64,000 nucleotides of DNA from Cladophialophora immunda (Eukaryota > Ascomycota > Eurotiomycetes > Chaetothyriales > Herpotrichiellaceae): assembly GCF_000835495.1 (NCBI RefSeq), contig NW_015622546.1, positions 3,714,955 through 3,778,954 of the forward strand. The letters are read 5' to 3'. A program made the translations under genes and the position numbers. Positions 30,880-41,792 of the stretch are shown piece by piece (the first letter of the stretch is position 1; each line of letters opens with the position of its first letter). Under the pieces are notes generated by a model. That model saw nothing but the letters and a program-made list of their open reading frames with translations, had not been told where the DNA came from and did no database searches.

Positions 30880-32633
30880 TCACGACGGCGGGATCGCCGC
30901 CTGAGCGGCCCTCAATCCACCCACGACCGTGAAACTTAGGATCGGTGAGATGAGGTAGGAAATCTACTCGCGTCCCCAGTCACAGTCAGTTTATACCGTT
31001 TGAACTCCCCCACAAGTAGGGGCAGGCGGCTTGTATCATGCGAAATAAGGCGAACAGGAGACTCGGGCAATGCACGGGGTCGGGTCGGGACTCACCGTCA
31101 ACAGCTTCGCGATGTTGCGCTCGTCTTCCTCCTCCGCGTCGCTGACCTGGATGAGCGTGATCAATTTCATTGCCGGCGGGCCGGTTGGCTATAGGGGTGT
31201 GAAATAGAAGTGGCGGTTAGTTCATGGCCATCATACCAACCAAAGAACATAATTAATGTGCGCTAAGGGTAGACGAGTGAAAGAGAAGGGTCAAGGTTCC
31301 ACACACTCACCATCAACATCATGGCAAACCACAGCATCGGATCTGGTCCCAGCACGGTCGACCTGGACGCGAGCAAGAAGATAAAGTAGATGGAGGCCGC
31401 GGGCCACAGCACAAACCGCGTGACCATGATGAACGTCACGGTCAGCCAGGGCATGTGCTGCGTCTTCTGGCCCTCGGCCGCGGCTTTGCGGGCCTCTTGC
31501 ATGGCGGTGTAGAGGCTCACGCCGGCGACGACGACGGGTAAGGGCACGAACAGGCCGCCAATGTTCTTCAGCGAGGCGGTTAGCCACGCGGTGAAGATGC
31601 CGCCCTCGTAGGTGTCGTTGAAGAAGGCGCGGTGCAGCACCGGGATCAGGCCGATGACGACGCCCACGATCGCGCCCAGGAGGGGCGCGTTGAAGAAGTC
31701 CGACACGAACAGCAGCCACCACTGCGCGCGCGGGCCGAGCTTGTACCATTGCCTCTTGGGCACGATGGACGCGCGCCGGTGCAGGGGCACGGCGAGCGAC
31801 GGGCGCCGCGAAGGTTGAGATTGGGAGGACGGGCGGCCACCACCACCACCACCGCCTCCGCCGCTGGCCCCGACGAATGACGACCGGCGCGTCGACGGGA
31901 AGAACGAGTTCTCCGTGTAGCTGGCGAAGGAGATGGTCGACTGGCGCTGCGGGAAGGTGTACGTGTCGGGACTCTGCAGCAGGCCCGTCTCCTCGTTGGC
32001 CAAGGCCTCGTCTGGTTCGCGGTACGTGCGCTCGACGGCGTCAAAGGGCTCGTCATCGTCGTCATCGTGGCCGCCCGGTCCGTCGTCCTTGGACTCCTCC
32101 TCCTCGGGGGCATGTTCGGTGTCGATCAGTCTCGGCCCGACCGCAAAGGTCAGACAGCTGCTGACTGTGGCAAAGACCAGGAAGTAGCTCTTGGCGCGCT
32201 CGACGGCGGCGTCGGTCGTCTCGTCCGTCACGATCAGCGCACGCAGGATGCCCGTCTCGTCCAGCGCCTCGATCAGCAGGAGTGGGTACGACGTCGTGTT
32301 GTTGAACATCAGCGCCACGGTGGTCCAGTCGGGCATGCCGAGCCACAGGTGCGCGACGATGCCGATCAGGAAGGAGATCAGGTGGCAGACGATGGCCCAG
32401 ATGAAGACGATGAGGTAGCGCCTCGCCGAGCCCGCGTGCAGCTCGGAGCCAATCTTGACCACCAGCAGGGCAGGGAGGAACATGCGCACGCAGATCTTGG
32501 AGATGGCCTTGGTGTTGGCCGAGTTGAGCAGCTTGAGATGGGCGGCGACCCCTCCGTAGAAGATGACCAGCAGCACGGAGAGGGAGGCCTGGATGGCGGC
32601 CAGGAAGGAGTTGAGGAGGCCTGTCGGCGCCAT
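30880..32633 (-). CDS. Auxin-efflux-carrier (AEC/PIN-like) family transporter
   Basis: Membrane transporter of 499 residues in three exons: 32633-31311, 31188-31096 and 30963-30880. The two short 3' exons were found from GTGAGT donors at 31310 and 31095; they add PTGPPAMKLITLIQ and then ISYLISPILSFTVVGGL, which completes the final two membrane helices of the family. N-terminal helices run from SFLAAIQASLSVLLVIFYGG; NNTTSYPLLLIEALDETGIL is the conserved AEC block. A hydrophilic acidic/Ser-rich loop of about 150 residues separates the two halves and contains a poly-Gly run. The start at 32633 is chosen over an upstream extension because MAPTGLLNSF leads directly into helix 1. Substrate unknown in fungi; location could be ER or plasma membrane. 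Confidence 0.9.
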
Positions 32634-33153
32634 TGTGGACGTATGTATGTGCACGAGGAGCAGGGGGTCAAGAGTCAAGAGCTGGATTGAATGCGCTGGC
32701 TCTTGTATACTCGGTGCTACTTGGACTGCGGTGCGGTGCGAGACAGTCAAAAGTGGAGAGGTAGAAGCGCCGCCGAAGCTCTGAGTCCTAATTCCTCGCC
32801 GACATCATCGGCTCCCGAAGCTTGACTTGACATGCACAGCAACTGCTCAGCAATTACGAGATACCAGCACCTAATAAAAAAGCAACGATGCCACTAGACT
32901 CGATCCGATGCTGGATGTGCGGCTGGTGAGCTGAGCGGCGCTTCAGGCGTCGAGCACGTCATCCTATTAATTAGCCAGACTCCCGCGTTCGCTTGAACCT
33001 TTGGTGCTTGGACCTCAGCCTTTCCTTTGTATCAAGAGAGAAAATCAAATTCATATAGGCTGAACGTGCATATGCTTCCCTTTGCAGACCAAACCCAATC
33101 CAAATTCCTGGCCTGGTTCATCTGTTCCGTCGTAACCTATAGCCAAACTCCAT
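32634..33153. other. Promoter region of the AEC transporter, no gene
   Basis: 520 bp between the transporter start and the stop of the GID4-like gene, both on the minus strand. Nothing beyond short frames; it should hold the transporter promoter. Confidence 0.5.
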
Positions 33154-35532
33154 TCACCGGAACTCGACTGCCGGAAACCATTTCTTGACCCCGACTGGCT
33201 CTTTACAGTCCTCCTCCCCGCAGCCACAAGGCTGGGGTTGCGCCACCGTGGTGCCCTCTGGTAGCATCTTGATGGTCTGGTAGGGTTGAGAGCCAGGGTC
33301 GTAGTACAGCCCGTCAATCTCCCCCGTCAGACGGTTGAGGGCAATATAGTAAAAGCCCGCAATGGTCAGTCCCCACGATGTAGATCCACTGCCGATTCCA
33401 CCAGGTCCACGCCCGGCCGATCGCCCGGTCGTTGAGGGAGCCGTGGTGAAGATGGTCCTCGTAGAGCTTGCATTTGTAGCGCCCCCTGGAGGTGTCACAA
33501 AACATCTTTCCTTCCAGCGCATGAGAATCCACTCCTTCCCCAGCTTTTCTTCAATCCACTTGGCACTCCCCAGGCTGCGAGCCATGATCTCGTCGTCCTC
33601 CGCTTCCTTGTCTTCGGGAGACTTGGAAACGTTGTTGGGCGAGTCGTCGACGGTAGTATCGTCCGTCGAAGGCGAGGGTGCGTCTGAGGGACCGGGCGCA
33701 TCCTTGTGCTCGCCTTCCCCACCAGCCGCTTTCCGGAACGCGTCCCAAAGGGCGCTGCTTTGTTGATACTCGCTTCTTTGCTTCCCCCGCAGATGGCGGA
33801 TTCGGTCAATCTCTTTTCTGAAAGGCCCCAGACGTTCCCAGTACCGCGCATCCACATCAAGGCCACCTACTTCGTAGTCACGGCCCAATTTCTCCGTCTC
33901 CAAAGGCTGCCTTCGGAAATCGATAATCTCTCCCACGAAGAAACTGGACATGCTGGTTGTTGTGCCAATAGTTGCGCCTGGCTGTGGGACACCAGATTGG
34001 TGCCAAGAAGAGAGCTTTTCAGGCATCTGGCTGGCGGACATTGTCCCAGTCACCGTCATGGCTTCCCAGTCGACGGAATGAATGGTCACCTTCACCGGCC
34101 AGTGATCTGGCTCCGTAGATTGAGAAGGGGACTGCGTAGGATGGGAAGACAGCGACGTGGTCGAACGTTGAGGTGAACCCCATCGGCCATTGCTGTCCTG
34201 CAGAATCAGGTCGGAGAGGTAACTCTCTGCAGTCTGCAGAGCCTGAGTGTTAGACTCCGCAACCTCGTTGTTGAAGGTATGGCCGCGAGACATTTCCCTC
34301 TGTCGAGCTATGGTTCTGCGGATCAGCTGGCGCTGCCTTTCGCGCCGAAGATTTGCAGCCGAGACAGGAGCGCTGCGGACCGGTTCGCGGTCAGTAGACT
34401 GCAGGCCATGCCAAACCATTCCGACTTGTAACCAAGAACTGTACTGCGGGACAGGAAGACTGTTAATGTGCATGGGAAGGTCACTGGGGGTATTGGAGTC
34501 GTCCGACGCATACAAGGAGTCGAGCCCGAGTTCTCTGGCTGCCTCGAGACCACCTTCTATGCCAGTATGCCTCAACTGGGAGAGATAGCGAATCAGCTTC
34601 CTCACCCGCTTGAATGCATCGGATCGTTTCGGACTGATTGACGCCCCAGATCGAGGTCCAGTAGGCTCCCGGCTGTTTTGCGAAGGCTCTCTTCGATTGC
34701 CCGGAAAATAGCCCGAGAGCGGAGGTAATGTGACAGTCAACTCATCATCTACGTCTTCTCCCCAGAGGGCTCGAAGGGCACTAGCTGTGGGCACCGCTCC
34801 CATGTCGGAGCTCCTGGGAAGCCTTTGGGTACCACGACTTGGTCCCTGGTGCACCAGAACATCGTCGTGGAGGTGCAGAGAGTAGCCCCTTGTACCAGCG
34901 CTGGAGCTACGAGCCGTCGCCATCCTCAGAGGTTCCATATCTGCATCGCTATCGTCGGAGGAGTGGGGTAACGGTGGCATGGCGCCCGAGAGAATTAGAC
35001 GGTCCCGGGCAGATATAAAAACATCCATGATGGGATCGGAAGTCGAGACAACACTTGGGCGGTTGTTATCTCGTTCCACGCCTGCCACTTCATCCCTTTG
35101 AGTCGGTATCGTAGCCGGCACCTGACTCTCAGTAGCCCACTCTTGAAATTCTGCTCCTGTGAGATCGACCAGGACAGGGCCAGCTCGTTGTGTGACAAAA
35201 CCGTCGGCCTCGTTTGCCTGAACAGGTGGGCGATCTGCCCATTGGTCGTTCTGTGAATTTGGATCGGTCGAGTTGAGATTCAAGGTGGATGCAAGGTCCG
35301 GCACAGGAGTGGCAATGGCTTCTTCGAGTTGTCGCAAGTAGGGATTGGGAGGAGGAGTCGAGGGGCGAGTGTCCTGCGTGGAAAGACGGTAAGTCCAAGG
35401 ACACGCCCCAAGGAACGCAGCCGATTCACAACAAGAAAAGCAGCGGCAACAGCAATAACAAACGTGCTCTGACTGTAGCACTCCCTCAGGACCAAGCATT
35501 CGCTTCGAACACTCGATTTCCCGTGTAGACAT
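33154..35532 (-). CDS. GID4/Vid24-family protein with long disordered N-terminus
   Basis: GID4/Vid24 proteins are substrate receptors of the GID/CTLH ubiquitin ligase that recognise N-terminal degrons and remove gluconeogenic enzymes. Here the domain occupies the C-terminal half in pieces: WPVKVTIHSVDWEAMTVTG, then FVGEIIDFRRQPLETE with YWERLGPFRKE, then WILMRWKERCFV, then LTIAGFYYIALNRLTGEIDG and SQPYQTIKML. About 430 residues of low-complexity Ser/Pro sequence precede it. A start at 35532 (MSTREIECSK) gives 792 residues; a non-ATG extension runs to 35583. Residues about 24-53 of this reading are abnormally Cys-rich (VCYCCCRCFSCC) and end in TTTCCACGCAG, so they may be an in-frame 90-bp intron. 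The domain call is strong; the N-terminal model is uncertain. Confidence 0.8.
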   Translation of the reverse strand: MSTREIECSKRMLGPEGVLQSEHVCYCCCRCFSCCESAAFLGACPWTYRLSTQDTRPSTPPPNPYLRQLEEAIATPVPDLASTLNLNSTDPNSQNDQWADRPPVQANEADGFVTQRAGPVLVDLTGAEFQEWATESQVPATIPTQRDEVAGVERDNNRPSVVSTSDPIMDVFISARDRLILSGAMPPLPHSSDDSDADMEPLRMATARSSSAGTRGYSLHLHDDVLVHQGPSRGTQRLPRSSDMGAVPTASALRALWGEDVDDELTVTLPPLSGYFPGNRREPSQNSREPTGPRSGASISPKRSDAFKRVRKLIRYLSQLRHTGIEGGLEAARELGLDSLYASDDSNTPSDLPMHINSLPVPQYSSWLQVGMVWHGLQSTDREPVRSAPVSAANLRRERQRQLIRRTIARQREMSRGHTFNNEVAESNTQALQTAESYLSDLILQDSNGRWGSPQRSTTSLSSHPTQSPSQSTEPDHWPVKVTIHSVDWEAMTVTGTMSASQMPEKLSSWHQSGVPQPGATIGTTTSMSSFFVGEIIDFRRQPLETEKLGRDYEVGGLDVDARYWERLGPFRKEIDRIRHLRGKQRSEYQQSSALWDAFRKAAGGEGEHKDAPGPSDAPSPSTDDTTVDDSPNNVSKSPEDKEAEDDEIMARSLGSAKWIEEKLGKEWILMRWKERCFVTPPGGATNASSTRTIFTTAPSTTGRSAGRGPGGIGSGSTSWGLTIAGFYYIALNRLTGEIDGLYYDPGSQPYQTIKMLPEGTTVAQPQPCGCGEEDCKEPVGVKKWFPAVEFR

Positions 35533-37130
35533 GAGTAGATACAGCGGACAAATACTTACAGAGGGCGAGTTTGCAGGCGGCATCAGGCTGGGTTGGGAGA
35601 AACCAAATCGCAGTCAAGGCAAGGTTGAGCGCAACTCATCAGCCGGACGGGTCGCAATTGGTGTCCAGCAGGGGCCCGTCACAGAGGATTCGAGGAGAAG
35701 ACCGGAAGAAGTGATGGATTCATGGATCCCTAGGTGCAGAAGATGGAAGAGGCTGAGGCGCAATTAATGAAAGATTGAAGCAAGGCATCTGTCACAAGCA
35801 AGCGCTGTCCCCCAGATTTATCCCTTGTCTCCATTCCTCCCTTCTGCCTCACTTCGAACTCGAGATTGCCGAGTGACGTTGCTGCCCGCCTTTGCCCCCC
35901 CGGCAACTAGCCACCTAATTAGTTCATCTGACTATTGCTACTTCAAGCCGTTCCCTTTCTCATCATCACCTTTTCCACGGATCTGGACTCCTAGGCTTGA
36001 TCCGCTAGCGGGGGGCGTTCTTGAGATGGGTGAGGCCCATTATGTGTCCTCCAACACCCCCGACCCAACGATCGCAGCCCAGCCTTCCAAGAGCTGAGCA
36101 GCCCTGGTTTCTAAGATGCGCTTCGCCAGACAAGGGCACATCTCGGGAGCAAGCTACTACGGGCGCAGCTGGTAAAGAGATCGCAGCGACACCTCGCCCA
36201 AGCACCATCGCCTTGGGGAATTCACGAATAACTGGTGTCCTTCCTACGGCTCTCTAGTCCAATGCCGTGTGGGCGGACTCAATGCCACCAAAGGTAGGAT
36301 ACAGCTAAGGATTTACTCGGCTGACAAGTGGAGGATCGACCAAGACGTTGAGCTGAGCAAGATACACGACACATCTCCTATGGCGCCAACGTTACCTTGA
36401 TGTCCAAGTGAGCTTCTTCTTCTTCTGCCAAGTTTGCAGATTTGATATCGCCATCACATGAGCCACCGATACCATACAACACCGGATCAAGTCTTCAACC
36501 CCGAATGATCTATAATATTGAGCGGTTCTATCCTACGCGAACGACCAGGTCTTCTGGAAGGAGGAGGTATACAAGACCTGCGGTCGCTGCTTTTATGAAA
36601 TGAAGCTACAAAGACCACTAGTGACCCTTTGCTCGTTGTGTTCATCCCATTGCGAAGACGAAGTCACCATATTTGATAACAAGTCGGGCCAACTGACATG
36701 GCATCAGCTGCCCGAGGTCATTACCATGAGTGCTTTGCCCCCAATTCACCTTTCCGATACGGCGGCTGGAGTCGCACAACCAATTTTGCTTCTTTATCAC
36801 TGCTGAACAGCATTCACTCAATCCTTAGGAGTGAACCTTTTACTACTTCAGGTTGCAGTCAAAACTCACAAGTCTTTCTGCGATTATGCCAATGACATTG
36901 GAACACAAATAAGACTGGCCAAATGCTAACCGGTATATTGTGGTGGTCTTCCTGTGATAACCATATAAATGACATATCTCACACGTTTATGAACAGGTAA
37001 GTTCGACAGTGCGCATCACCCTACGGACAACGCATTGTGGCGCGATCTGTGGAAGGTGTGAATGGTTCGTATCACAAAGTCAGGACCGCACCATTTACAT
37101 ACATATTGTATTCCAGGGCAAAGGGCTGTG
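35533..37130. other. 1.6-kb interval without a supported gene
   Basis: Between the GID4-like gene start and the 3' end of the next minus-strand hydrolase. It includes the GID4-like promoter. Frames up to about 90 codons exist but none resembles a protein family, and splice-like signals are sparse (one GTAAGT at about 36995). Confidence 0.5.
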
Positions 37131-37979
37131 CTATCCTCTGAGTTTCCGGATAAATCCCAGAAATTCCCCAATGCACTCGTCAGCTTTGTCCACATATATC
37201 TCGTGTCCCGCCCCTTCAATGACGACTAACTTGCTACCTTGGATCTGCTGCTGGATTGCTTTCTGCTCATCCAATCTCGTCGCGGCACTGTTTGCAGGCG
37301 CCAGAATGAGGACAGGGACCTGGATCTGAGAGAGAAACGGTCGCGCATCAAGCTTGCTGAGGAACTCCGCATAACTGGCCAGTCCTTCGCCGGAGTTCAG
37401 AGAAATCTGTTCGAGCCACCAACGATGATATCCCGGATCAGGATGGGCCATGGTGCCCGGCCGAGATTTCAGTCTGGTCGCCCACTCTCGAGAACCTAGT
37501 TTCCGACACGCGATGGGGAAGCTTTCTTCCCCGAACGCAAGAAAGTCCTGGGTAGGCCCAGGGAGGTAAGCGGGAGAAGAGCAGATCGTCAGACTATACA
37601 GCCGCTCTGGATGCCTGGCCGCGAGAATCTCCCCTAACATGCCGCTCGTACTCTCGCCGAAGAAATGAACCTTTTCAATCCCGAGCTGGTCGAGCGTGTC
37701 GATAATATCACCGAGAATCGCGTCGAGGGTGTACGCGTCCGGTCTCTTCGAGATGGACGGAGCACTCGAGTACCCGTGTCCGCGCAAGTCTCGACGGATC
37801 ACGTTGTAATGCCGTGAGAGAGCAGGAACCCAGTGGTAGAAGAACGCTGCATGGCGAGCAAAGCCGCCTTGAAGCAGGATCGTTTGGCGATCTGGATTCC
37901 AGGGATCGGTGAAGTCGTCGGCGATGTAGTGTGTTGTCTCGCCCGAAGGATGGACGATGAATTGACTGTTTTTGGGCAT
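37131..37979 (-). CDS. Alpha/beta hydrolase, 3-oxoadipate enol-lactonase-like
   Basis: 282 residues, single exon. Fold marks: LLQGGFARHAAFFYHW (oxyanion region), RRDLRGHGYSSAPS, nucleophile elbow FFGESTSGMLGE, then ILAPANSAATRLDEQ and catalytic-His block GAGHEIYVDKADE. The elbow is GESTSG rather than the usual GxSxG, with Ser in the final Gly place one residue early. Size and order fit enol-lactonase/haloperoxidase-type hydrolases such as PcaD, so a role in ring-cleavage product breakdown is possible but not shown. An aromatic hydroxylase (phenol 2-monooxygenase type) lies 10 kb away. No targeting signal. Confidence 0.85.
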   Translation of the reverse strand: MPKNSQFIVHPSGETTHYIADDFTDPWNPDRQTILLQGGFARHAAFFYHWVPALSRHYNVIRRDLRGHGYSSAPSISKRPDAYTLDAILGDIIDTLDQLGIEKVHFFGESTSGMLGEILAARHPERLYSLTICSSPAYLPGPTQDFLAFGEESFPIACRKLGSREWATRLKSRPGTMAHPDPGYHRWWLEQISLNSGEGLASYAEFLSKLDARPFLSQIQVPVLILAPANSAATRLDEQKAIQQQIQGSKLVVIEGAGHEIYVDKADECIGEFLGFIRKLRG

Positions 37980-39323
37980 TGTTCACAACGCAACGGGCGA
38001 GGATGGTAACAACACGGTGCACATTCAGGTTCAACATTGTCCCTTTAAACAGGTACGATTCGCCTCTCAGGCGAGGAGGATGGAGTAGCTCGAGGAGATC
38101 AATGTGGGGGATCATGTGGAGAGAACAAGCCGCCACAGTAGGTAACGATAAATGCAGCTTTCCTCCACCTAATACACATCAAGGGAACTGCTTGTGTTTA
38201 CAATGTTGTCTCCATCCAAGGTTTCAGACGAAACGGGCTGGTCCTTGACTTGGGCTCACCTCATCACTCAGAACGATTTTCGGATCGACAATTTTAACAT
38301 TCACCCGATCAAGTGATTGGACTTTCCCTCAAAATGTAGACTCCTGCATCCGTCTCATATCTCCAACTGCGCATTGAGTGCCTGTCATCGAACCGAAGAA
38401 GGTTCGCCAGCTTTTCTCATTGTCTTCCATGTACCGAGCACATGTCCACCTGTTGGCCAAGCATATGCGGGAGCTGAGATTCCCAAACCTCATGTAGGGA
38501 TGAGCCAACCCCGGTCAGGTTGCTAATGACGTTGCGGGAAGCCTGAGATCGGTCGAGCTCTTCTCAGACTCAGCATTGGACAGAGTTGAGGTGCACGGCA
38601 GGACGAGAGAAGAAGCGTAGGGCTGAGTAAGTGAGCGACAATCTTTGTTGGCGTTGGTCTAGCAGACGCTCTGCATCCTCCAGCGGACCGTAGAACTCTG
38701 ATTGGCAATGTGGGATAGCATCAGATCTTCACTGATGCACACCACCACGTGTAGATGGTGAAAGGAGAGTGACAGATCTGTTGGTTGAGAAGTGAACTAA
38801 CAGCGATTTTCCCACAAAGAGTGAGTGTTTGCAGGCTGTAGTGGTGAGCGCTGATTGGCTACAAAGCGCGTCCATCGCGTCCCTGCAACTGCGAGCACGT
38901 CCACAAGCCAACCCGGTGCAGCCCTTCTGGGCAATTCCACCATCTCAGCCTTCTCGCGTCACTTTGAATACTCATTGACTAAAGGAGTCAAGTTCTCGCT
39001 GGACGGTCCAAGAACAATGCCTTATGAACAGATTTGACTCCCCTGTCCCCTCCTTCCCATCAGCGACCAGCAGAGTTGGCCCTGAAAGCGACTTGACGGC
39101 CACCCCACAGAAGCCCAACAAGGCAAAGCTACGCTTGTTCTCTCACCCTGGCCCATCAGTCATCAGCCTCCCATGCCTTTCGCGCTCTCAGAACTTCTCA
39201 ACCCCGAACCTGCGACCGACACAAATTCTGCAGATGTTGCTGGCTCCCACGCAGAGTCGCATGGGTGAGATCGATTTATTCCAACTGCTCTCTTGAGTCC
39301 TTTTGACTAATTTCTCCTCCAGG
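37980..39323. other. Divergent interval with a 5' UTR intron for the PHD gene
   Basis: 1.34 kb between the hydrolase (minus) and the PHD protein (plus). A likely 5'-leader intron runs 39265-39322 (GTGAGA donor, TGACTAAT branch, CTCCAG acceptor) and ends one base before the start codon. An open frame of 90 codons (39024-39296) lies in this leader; joining it to the main frame fails by phase, so it could only be an upstream ORF. Confidence 0.45.
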
Positions 39324-41792
39324 ATGGATACCGCACCGCCGACTTCAGCGTTCTTTGCGCCTGAACTTTTCCAGCCCAGCGATGATGCGCCGCACCCTAT
39401 AGACACCCTGCCCCCAAGCGCGCAAAATAATGACATTCCGATGGATGATGTCTCCCTCTTTAAAGAGAGCGAACATTTGGTCGGTCTTGATGGGTCAAAT
39501 GATGAAGATCACATCAAGCAGGAAGCAATGGATATAGGCTATCCTCCCTTGGATGACGAGCCAGACGTTGTGGTCGATTCCTCCCTCATGGATGTGATAG
39601 AAGAGAATCTCTACGCTGAAGATGCTCCGGCGAGAGAGACACCAGAGAAGACCCCGAAGCAACGAAAACATCCTGGCAAGTCAAGGAAGGCCGACCCGGA
39701 CGCCGCGCCTCGATCCTCGATCCACTCCTCCAAGAATGAAGGTCAGCACACGGATCGCAGATATTTGTGTTACTTGTGCAGCAAACTGTTCACCAGACGT
39801 CGCTCCGTCAGAGATCACATTTCGAAAATACATAACACAAAAACTTGGGAACCTTTGCGCAGTCTGGAAATCATCGTCGAACCTTTGACCGGAGAGCCTC
39901 TTGAACCTCTCGAGGATATCATCGCCAGAGGGCCACCTCCTCCTCCTCCGAAGCTAAGTAGGGCGGAAAGGGCGCAGAGGGCAGCGAAACGGGAAGAAGA
40001 GGAGGAAGAGGATGGTGAGGAGCAACAATCAGGGCATATTGGCGAAGAAGAAGAGATTCAAGAAGACACTTTGTTCGGTGTGCATCCTATCCTTGATTCG
40101 TCGCCTCTACCGACAAGTACCGTTGCGGCTTTAAAGAGGGTACCATCCATCGCAGGGTCAAGAGCATCCTCCACAGAACCGTTTGCCACTCCAGCACCTC
40201 TCGCAGGCACAAAAAGACCGGCCCCTGATGATTCTGCGAAACTCCTTCCCGCCGCTGCCAGGAAGAAAGGCGCGGCCAAGGTTAAGAGCACATCGAACAA
40301 GAAGGCGAGATTGGGCGAGTACGAACAAAGTCCCCCGGCGGCAAGGTCGAACTTCCGCTCTCCCAGCGCTACACCCAGCACACACCAGCTGAAACTGGGG
40401 CCGTCGAAACTGAAAACGCATACTTCGGCTGCCAGTGTGAAATCATCGCCCACACCAGCTTCTTCTCGCGCAGCATCCCGAGAGATTGGTTCTCCGTCGC
40501 CTTCGATTGCGGATACGTCATCGAGCTCCAACGACGACGGCGAGGTCTTCTGTATATGCCGGAAAGGAGATAATCATACATGGATGATTGCTTGTGACGG
40601 TGGCTGTGACGAGTGGTTCCATGGCAATTGTGTGAACATCAAAGAACGAGACGGCGAGTTGATCGACAAGTACATTTGCCCGTCTTGTACAAAACCCGGC
40701 TTGCAGACCACGTGGAAACGAATGTGCCGGCGCAAGGATTGCAGGAAACCTGCCCGTGTTACGCAGATCCCTCCTAGCAAATACTGCTCCGATGCGTGTG
40801 GGCGAATGTGCATGGTGGAACTGGTGCAGAGAGGCGATCCTCAGACTCAGACCAGTAAGGATGGACAGTATGTCATTGAAGGACCGCCTCGCAAGAAGCA
40901 CCGGAAGAAGCAGAAGAAAAAAGAGAAACCTGCGAAGCAGCTCCTCAACCTTGTCAATGGTGTGGATCCCGACAGTCGCCTCGCCACGCCAGCATACAGT
41001 GACGAGGAAAAGACCGAATATGAGACCGACAGCAGTCTTGATGATGATATGCTTCCGAACCGAGGCTTCGCATTGCGAGCGGGCGAAATCAAAGCCCTTA
41101 TCGAGAAGTGCAAGGACATAGAGCAGCTTAAATCACTGGGAAGAAAACCGGAAACCCCGCCTCGCGAGATGGACATGGCCGAGGCGGACTCGCAGCCAAC
41201 AGCACTACCGGATTTGGAATATGATGACCTGGAAACGACCAAAATGGCGAATATCACGGAGGAGAAGCAACGATTAAAGGTGCGGTATGACATGCATGCC
41301 GCGCGAGAAAAATTTTTGGAACTGGTCAAAACTCGATCGTCGAGTATAATCGAGGAAGTCCGAAAGACACACCCGAAAATGAAAGATCTCTGTGGATTTG
41401 ATCCCCGGATGGCGTGGTCTGACGAAGAGTTTTGGAGATGGTATAATCACAATGGCGGGCGGGCAATTGTCGATGCAGGAGCGGACGCGAGGATTGGACC
41501 GCCTGAGGAGATACCTCATGTTGAGGGGAACGCGAAACTTCCTAATGGCGTCGCTCGGCACTCCCAAAGTCCGGTTGAGGACGAGGAAGAAGAGGAAAGT
41601 GACAACATGCCCAAGAAGGGCGGCGTCTGTATCAAGAACCGATGTCCACGACATCGCAATTGGGCAAAGGGGGCGCTTGCAGATGTGCGATTTGAGCAAG
41701 ATCTTGCCAGAAAAGCTATCCAGAAGCGTGAGGTAGAGGAAGGGGAAATCAGAGACAGGGCTGTTGTCAGAGCGTGGGAGAAGAGAGGATGA
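39324..41792 (+). CDS. Spp1/CFP1-like PHD-finger subunit of the COMPASS (Set1) complex
   Basis: Nuclear protein of 822 residues. Order: acidic N-terminus, a C2H2-like zinc finger (YLCYLCSKLFTRRRSVRDH, about 150-175), a disordered region with Glu runs and NLS-like KKARL, a PHD finger at about 408-456 (EVFCICRKGDNHTWMIACDG, then CDEWFHGNC, then CPSC), a second Cys block (MCRRKDCRKPA with SKYCSDACGRMCM) typical of Spp1/CFP1, a coiled segment, and a C-terminal Cys/His block (GVCIKNRCPRHRNWAKGAL). Spp1-type PHD fingers bind H3K4me3 and steer Set1 methylation. Yeast Spp1 is much shorter; long forms with extra N-terminus are usual in filamentous fungi. Housekeeping gene, no apparent tie to neighbours. 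Confidence 0.9.
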   Translation: MDTAPPTSAFFAPELFQPSDDAPHPIDTLPPSAQNNDIPMDDVSLFKESEHLVGLDGSNDEDHIKQEAMDIGYPPLDDEPDVVVDSSLMDVIEENLYAEDAPARETPEKTPKQRKHPGKSRKADPDAAPRSSIHSSKNEGQHTDRRYLCYLCSKLFTRRRSVRDHISKIHNTKTWEPLRSLEIIVEPLTGEPLEPLEDIIARGPPPPPPKLSRAERAQRAAKREEEEEEDGEEQQSGHIGEEEEIQEDTLFGVHPILDSSPLPTSTVAALKRVPSIAGSRASSTEPFATPAPLAGTKRPAPDDSAKLLPAAARKKGAAKVKSTSNKKARLGEYEQSPPAARSNFRSPSATPSTHQLKLGPSKLKTHTSAASVKSSPTPASSRAASREIGSPSPSIADTSSSSNDDGEVFCICRKGDNHTWMIACDGGCDEWFHGNCVNIKERDGELIDKYICPSCTKPGLQTTWKRMCRRKDCRKPARVTQIPPSKYCSDACGRMCMVELVQRGDPQTQTSKDGQYVIEGPPRKKHRKKQKKKEKPAKQLLNLVNGVDPDSRLATPAYSDEEKTEYETDSSLDDDMLPNRGFALRAGEIKALIEKCKDIEQLKSLGRKPETPPREMDMAEADSQPTALPDLEYDDLETTKMANITEEKQRLKVRYDMHAAREKFLELVKTRSSSIIEEVRKTHPKMKDLCGFDPRMAWSDEEFWRWYNHNGGRAIVDAGADARIGPPEEIPHVEGNAKLPNGVARHSQSPVEDEEEEESDNMPKKGGVCIKNRCPRHRNWAKGALADVRFEQDLARKAIQKREVEEGEIRDRAVVRAWEKRG

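Noticed and set aside
31633..32113. Alternate frames inside the AEC transporter gene
   Set aside because: Low-complexity Arg/Ser-rich translations of a GC-rich gene; the membrane protein frame is coherent.
39024..39296. Upstream frame as true first exon of the PHD protein
   Set aside because: Phase at the GTGAGA donor (39265) and CTCCAG acceptor does not join the PHD frame; treated as leader.
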